Part shown: positions 13,474 to 17,359 of the stretch, one piece after another
Position numbering within the stretch: position 1 is the stretch's first letter
Layout of the letters: each line of letters opens with the position of its first letter
NCBI GenBank assembly: GCA_024404415.1
Contig: JAKSPX010000005.1
Location: 1-17,359, forward strand
Reading direction: 5' to 3'
Source of the DNA: Clostridia bacterium
GTDB taxonomy: Bacteria; Bacillota; Clostridia; Oscillospirales; QAMX01
DNA length: 17,359 nt
The notes under the pieces: generated by a model
Told to the model about the DNA's origin: nothing
Databases searched by the model: none
Seen by the model: the letters and a program-made list of their open reading frames with translations, nothing else
Program-made: the position numbers and the translations under genes

Positions 13474-15912
13474 TCAGCAAACGAGTCCCGCGCCCTTGTC
13501 CTTCGGAAGCTCGGTATGGCAGGGGATCACGCCGACCTCCGCGGGCTTATTCTCCGCCGCATCCTCCTTCGGGGGCAGGAGCGCCGCGGAAAGCACGGTG
13601 TCGATGTCCTCCGCCGGGATGAAGGAGAGCGCTTCGCGCACCTTGGGGTCTATCTCGGCAAGATCCGAGAGGTTTTCGGCGGGAATGATGACGCGCTTTG
13701 CGCCGTGGCGCATGGCGGCCATGGTCTTTTCGCGGAGTCCTCCGATGGCGAGTACGCGGCCGCGGATGGTGATCTCACCGGTCATGGCGAGGTCGGTCGG
13801 CACGGCGCGCCCGGTCAGGGCAGAGACCAAAGCCGTCACGATGGTGACGCCCGCGGAAGGCCCGTCCTTGGGAACGGCGCCTTCGGGGAAGTGGATGTGG
13901 ATATCGTATTTCTTGTAGAAATCCTTTTCGATGTGGTAGCGTTCGGCGCGGGCACGGACGCAGCTCACCGCCGCGGCGGCCGATTCCTTCATGACGTCGC
14001 CGAGGTTGCCGGTGAGTTCGATCTTGCCGCTTCCCTCGAGGATGTTGACTTCGGCGGGCAGGATCTCGCCGCCGACCGCCGTCCAGGCAAGCCCGGTGAC
14101 GACGCCGACCTCGCTTTCGTGGGCGGGAAGCGTTTCCTTAAACTTCTTGGGTCCTAAAAGCTCTTCGATGTTGTTATCATTTACGCGGAGCGACCTGGCT
14201 TCACCCGAGGCGATCTTTTTCGCGCACTTGCGGCAGATGGCCGCGATCTGTCGTTCGAGACCGCGCACACCCGATTCGCGGGTATAGGCCGAGATGACGG
14301 TACGGAGCATGTCATCCGGCAGACGCAGATTGACCGGGCGCAGACCGTGGCGCTTGAGTTCGCGCGGCAGGAGGTGACGGCGGGCGATCTCCACCTTTTC
14401 CTCGTCGGTGTAGCTCGAAAGCTCGATGAGCTCCATGCGGTCGAGTAACGGGCGCGGGATGGCACCGACATCGTTGGCCGTCATGATGAAGAGCACCTCG
14501 GAGATATCGAAGGGAAGCTCGATATAGTGATCGCGGAAGGCGTGGTTCTGCTCAGTGTCCAGAACCTCCAGCATGGCGCTGGCGGGGTCGCCGCGGAAAT
14601 CCGAGGACATTTTGTCGATCTCATCGAGCAATATGACTGGGTTGCGGCTGCCAGCCTGACGCATGGCGTTGATGATGCGGCCCGGCATGGCGCCGATGTA
14701 GGTCTTGCGGTGACCGCGGATATCGGCCTCGTCGCGCATACCGCCGAGCGATACGCGGGCGAATTTTCTGCCTGTGGCCTCAGCAATGGCGATGCCAATG
14801 GAGGTCTTGCCGGTGCCCGGAGGGCCTGCAAGGCAGATGACCTGCCCTCTGAGGTCGGGATTGAGTTTTCTGACCGATCAGAATTCCAGAATGCGCTCCT
14901 TGCCCTTATCCATGCCGTAGAAATGCTGGTCAAGGTACTTTGCGGCGGAAGCGACGTCGCGGCGCTCCTCTGTGGTGGTGTTCCACGGGAGCTCAAGGCA
15001 GGCGTCCAGCCATGCGCGCGAGACGGCGCTTTCGGGCGAGCTTGAACCGAGGCGGCCAAGGCGGCTTGCCTCCTTCAGGAGCTTCTCCTCCGCTTCCCCG
15101 CCGAGGTGCAGGGCGAGGATCTTTTCGCGGTATTTCTCCGCCTCGCCCTCCGCGTCGTCCTCGCCAAGCTCGGATTGAAGGGCGCGGATCTGCTCGTGGA
15201 TATAGTATTCCTTCTGGTTTTTGTTGATGTTTTCCTGCGTTTTTGCCTGAATGTCGCCCTCGATCTTCAGAATACCGATCTCATGCGACAAAAAGGAGCA
15301 CATGGTCTCGATGCGCGCGTAGGGGCGGCGCTCGGCGAGGATCTTCTGGCGATCCTGATAGGACATGTGGATGTTCTGTGCGATGTGGTCGGCGATCTTG
15401 TTGTAATCCGACTCGGTCTCCACCTCAAAGGAGAGATCGTCGCTGATGCGCGGCGCGAGGGCGGCATACTCCTCCCACTTGTCCTTGAGCACCCGCACGG
15501 CGGCCTCGGTGCGGCTCTGCATACGCGGGTTTTTGGTGTCTTCGATCTTTTCGACGCGCACCGAAATGAACGGTTCGTCGCTGACGTATTCCTCGATCTC
15601 GGCGCGGTAGGAGCCCTCGACCATGGCGCGCATATTGTTGCCCGGCATTTTGAGGAGCTGCTTGACGTAGGAAACGGTGCCGACCTTGTAAAGATCCTCG
15701 TAGGTGGGATCGTTTACGCGGATGTCCTTCTGCGTCACCAGAAAGACCGGCTGGCCCGAGGCCATTGCGTGCTCGAGGGCACGGATGGACTTGTCTCTTC
15801 CGACGTCAAAATGCACGATGGCTCCGGGGAAGACCGTGAGCCCGCGAAGCGCCACCGCCGGGAAGATGGGTTTTATCATATAACCTGTCGTTTTATTCAT
15901 ATTTGCCTTCAT
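13474..15912 (-). pseudogene. lon: ATP-dependent protease Lon, interrupted by one in-frame TGA
   Basis: The gene for the cytoplasmic AAA+ serine protease Lon, 812 codons plus a stop, against a usual 770-810. The first 344 codons (14878-15912) encode the N-terminal substrate-binding domain and coiled coil. Codon 345 is TGA (14878-14880), where Leu is expected in EFL-x-VRKLNPDL. The same frame then continues without a shift through Walker A GPPGTGKT (363-370, Lys369), Walker B VILLDE (426-431), sensor regions and the protease domain with catalytic Ser686 in KDGPSAG and Lys729 in REKTMAAM, to a stop at 13474. No ATG, GTG or TTG lies between the TGA and Walker A; the first in-frame ATG (14739) falls after it, so reinitiation could not rebuild the ATPase. 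The start at 15912 has AGGG close upstream; ATG 15900 is an alternative. It may be a true nonsense mutation or a sequence error. Confidence 0.9.
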
Positions 15913-15980
15913 TTTACCCTGTAACTCTTGTGATTATGATCGGGAATTGCCTCTCGGCATCCGAATTATAGATAAATAGA

Positions 15981-16009
15981 ATTATACACTATTCCGCCCG
16001 TCTCTGCAA
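15981..16009 (-). promoter_or_regulatory. Sigma-A-type promoter for the lon-led operon
   Basis: On the minus strand TTGCAG (16004-16009) is followed after exactly 17 nt by a perfect TATAAT (15981-15986). Transcription would start near 15974, leaving a leader of about 62 nt before lon. I saw no HrcA-type inverted repeat (CIRCE) or CtsR-type direct repeat next to it, so heat-shock control by those regulators is not supported. Confidence 0.85.
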
Positions 16010-16025
16010 GTCTTTTTTCGTGCCG

Positions 16026-16068
16026 AAAAAGTACAGAGCCGCCGCAAACGGACACATTTTGCGGCAGC
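16026..16068 (-). terminator. Intrinsic terminator of the MFS transporter gene
   Basis: Arms 16058-16068 and 16038-16048 form an 11-bp GC-rich stem, with one U-G wobble on the minus strand, around a 9-nt loop. A run of five Ts (minus strand, 16026-16030) follows 7 nt later. It lies 24 nt after the transporter stop and directly upstream of the lon promoter, so it insulates lon from read-through. Confidence 0.75.
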
Positions 16069-16091
16069 CCCGTAAAGACATCTCTTATTTC

Positions 16092-17359
16092 TTATTTTTT
16101 CGCTCTCTTGAGCTTCATCACGACGAAGCGGATATAGAGAATGCACAGGCCGATGAAGAGCGCGCCGAGAAGGCTCGTGACCTGCTGGGCGTAGAGCGGA
16201 AGCCCGAGGAAGCGGTTGCCCGCGTTCTGGATGTGCGTCACCAGCGGGCTGATGGCCAGCACAGTCAGGAAGCCGAACGGCCCGGCCACTGCCGAGGAGA
16301 GCGCCAGCGAATCGGCTCGTTTTTCCACCGGCACGTAGTCAAAGATCAGATTGATCACCGCGCTGTTCGCGCCGCCCATGGCGATGCCGTCCAGAATATA
16401 ATAAAGCGCAAAGAAGATCTTGCCGGTCGCCGGTGTGGCAAGCGACGCGGAGATATATCCCGCAAGCGAGAAGAAAAGGCATATACGGAGCATGGCGGCG
16501 AAGGAATGCTTATCGGCATACCTTCCCCAGAAGTTTTCCACCAAAATGCGCACCAGACTTCCCGCCGCCGTCAAAGCCACGATGAAGGTCTGGGAAAAGC
16601 CGAGCTCCTTGATCTGATAGGTCCCGTAAAACGAGGTGCTGGCGTAGGACGCCATGTCCCAAAGCACAAAGACGAGTGCGATAGAAAGTACGTTCTTATC
16701 GCGGAAGACCTGCTTCATACCGGCGAGGACGTTTCCCTGTTCCACCGTATCCTCCGCCGGTTTTTCCACGGCGAGGATCATGGTCAGAAGGTTGAGGGCT
16801 GAGAGGACCAGAACGGTGACGGCGGTCAAAAGGAAGGCCTTTCGGAGGTCGCCCGCCTCCTTGAAGGTGTCGATCAGCCAGCCCATCCCGAAGGAGAAGA
16901 GGATGCCGGTGACGAGCGAAATGATCTCCTTGTTGGCCGTGAAGCGTCCGCGCTTTTCATCCTCCACCGCCGACATCAGCCAGTTGATCTTCTTCGGATG
17001 CGCCGCGTAGTAGGCCACGTAAGATGCGAATATAGAGGCGACAAGGAGCACAATTTTGACGGTTTTCGGAAGCTCCAGAAGCGGAATGACATATAAGAAG
17101 GTGAAAAGCGCCTGATTCAACACTGTGAGTATGACGACGAATCTTTTCACCGTTTTCTTTCTGTAAAATAGCGAGAGCAGTTCAAAAACGCAGCCGAGCG
17201 AGACAAACGCGGAGATGATACCGGTCAGGCTGTCGCTGATGCCCAGCTCCGAGGTGATGCGCGCAAGGAAAGAGCCGGTCACGAGGATGGAGACGAGGTA
17301 TTCAATGGCCGCCTGCGCCATGTAGAGCTTGCGGGTGCGGGCGTATGCGGGGGAACGGA
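16092..17359 (-). CDS. Major facilitator superfamily transporter, 5'-truncated by window edge
   Basis: A membrane transporter with about 12 hydrophobic segments across at least 421 residues. Segments such as AIEYLVSILVTGSFLARI, GIISAFVSLGCVFELLSLFY and the C-terminal half (VLSIALVFVLWDMASY, AVINLIFDYVPVEKRADSLA) follow the two-fold MFS layout, with a long loop between helices 6 and 7 around VEKPAEDTVEQGN. The ATG at 17321 is probably internal: the frame is open to the window edge and reads RKLYMAQAA, the common start of helix 1 in clostridial MFS proteins, and no ribosome site precedes that ATG. The substrate is not identifiable; related uncharacterised MFS proteins are frequent in gut Clostridia. 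Its transcript ends at a hairpin before the lon promoter. Confidence 0.88.
   Translation of the reverse strand, partial: RSPAYARTRKLYMAQAAIEYLVSILVTGSFLARITSELGISDSLTGIISAFVSLGCVFELLSLFYRKKTVKRFVVILTVLNQALFTFLYVIPLLELPKTVKIVLLVASIFASYVAYYAAHPKKINWLMSAVEDEKRGRFTANKEIISLVTGILFSFGMGWLIDTFKEAGDLRKAFLLTAVTVLVLSALNLLTMILAVEKPAEDTVEQGNVLAGMKQVFRDKNVLSIALVFVLWDMASYASTSFYGTYQIKELGFSQTFIVALTAAGSLVRILVENFWGRYADKHSFAAMLRICLFFSLAGYISASLATPATGKIFFALYYILDGIAMGGANSAVINLIFDYVPVEKRADSLALSSAVAGPFGFLTVLAISPLVTHIQNAGNRFLGLPLYAQQVTSLLGALFIGLCILYIRFVVMKLKRAKK

Noticed and set aside
14878..14880. Selenocysteine or reassigned UGA in lon
   Set aside because: The position is normally Leu in Lon and is not catalytic, no clear SECIS-like hairpin was noted after the codon, and many other genes here use TGA as their genuine stop, so the standard code applies.
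15913..16025. Heat-shock operator in front of lon
   Set aside because: No CIRCE-like inverted repeat and no CtsR-like heptad direct repeat was found around the promoter.

Overview
This window is a GC-rich (roughly 55-60% by eye) chromosomal segment from a bacterium that looks like a Clostridia-type Firmicute, perhaps of the Oscillospiraceae/Ruminococcaceae kind. The grounds are Bacillus/Clostridium gene order (lon-engB, scpA-scpB, DUF2953-ytfJ), A/G-rich Shine-Dalgarno sites before most genes, a GerW/YtfJ sporulation-family gene, and standard TGA stops. No mobile element, rRNA, tRNA or CRISPR array is visible, and no gap between genes exceeds about 220 bp.

Region 1 (1-4811, + strand) is the tail of a cell-surface polysaccharide cluster. 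It holds the C-terminal part of a non-hydrolysing UDP-GlcNAc 2-epimerase, a GT4 glycosyltransferase, a Wzx-type flippase and a Wzy/O-antigen-ligase-type polymerase. Together these make an activated ManNAc precursor, extend a lipid-linked oligosaccharide, flip it across the membrane and polymerise or ligate it. The cluster ends at a bidirectional terminator.

Region 2 (4825-7941) contains a U32-family protein and a small two-zinc-ribbon protein on the minus strand. Divergent to them, from a near-consensus promoter, run a family-4 Fe-S uracil-DNA glycosylase and a divergent glycerophosphodiester phosphodiesterase-like protein on the plus strand.

Region 3 (7935-15912, - strand) is one long co-directional run: lon, engB, a FAH-family hydrolase, a site-2 protease, scpA, scpB, a DUF2953 protein, ytfJ and a D-Ala-D-Ala carboxypeptidase. 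Gaps are mostly 1-21 nt or overlaps, and a strong promoter sits in front of lon. It combines proteolysis, ribosome assembly, chromosome condensation (ScpAB with SMC) and envelope/sporulation functions. The lon reading frame carries one in-frame TGA just before Walker A while every downstream catalytic motif is intact. The last gene, the carboxypeptidase, has its ribosome binding site buried in a perfect 20-bp hairpin.

Region 4 (16026-17359, - strand) is a major-facilitator transporter cut by the window edge, ended by its own terminator.

I found no convincing new multi-gene system. The items most worth a second look are the lon nonsense codon, the hairpin that hides the carboxypeptidase ribosome binding site, the convergent gene ends that share a hairpin inside coding sequence, the altered active site of the phosphodiesterase-like protein, and the polylysine segment in the DUF2953 protein.
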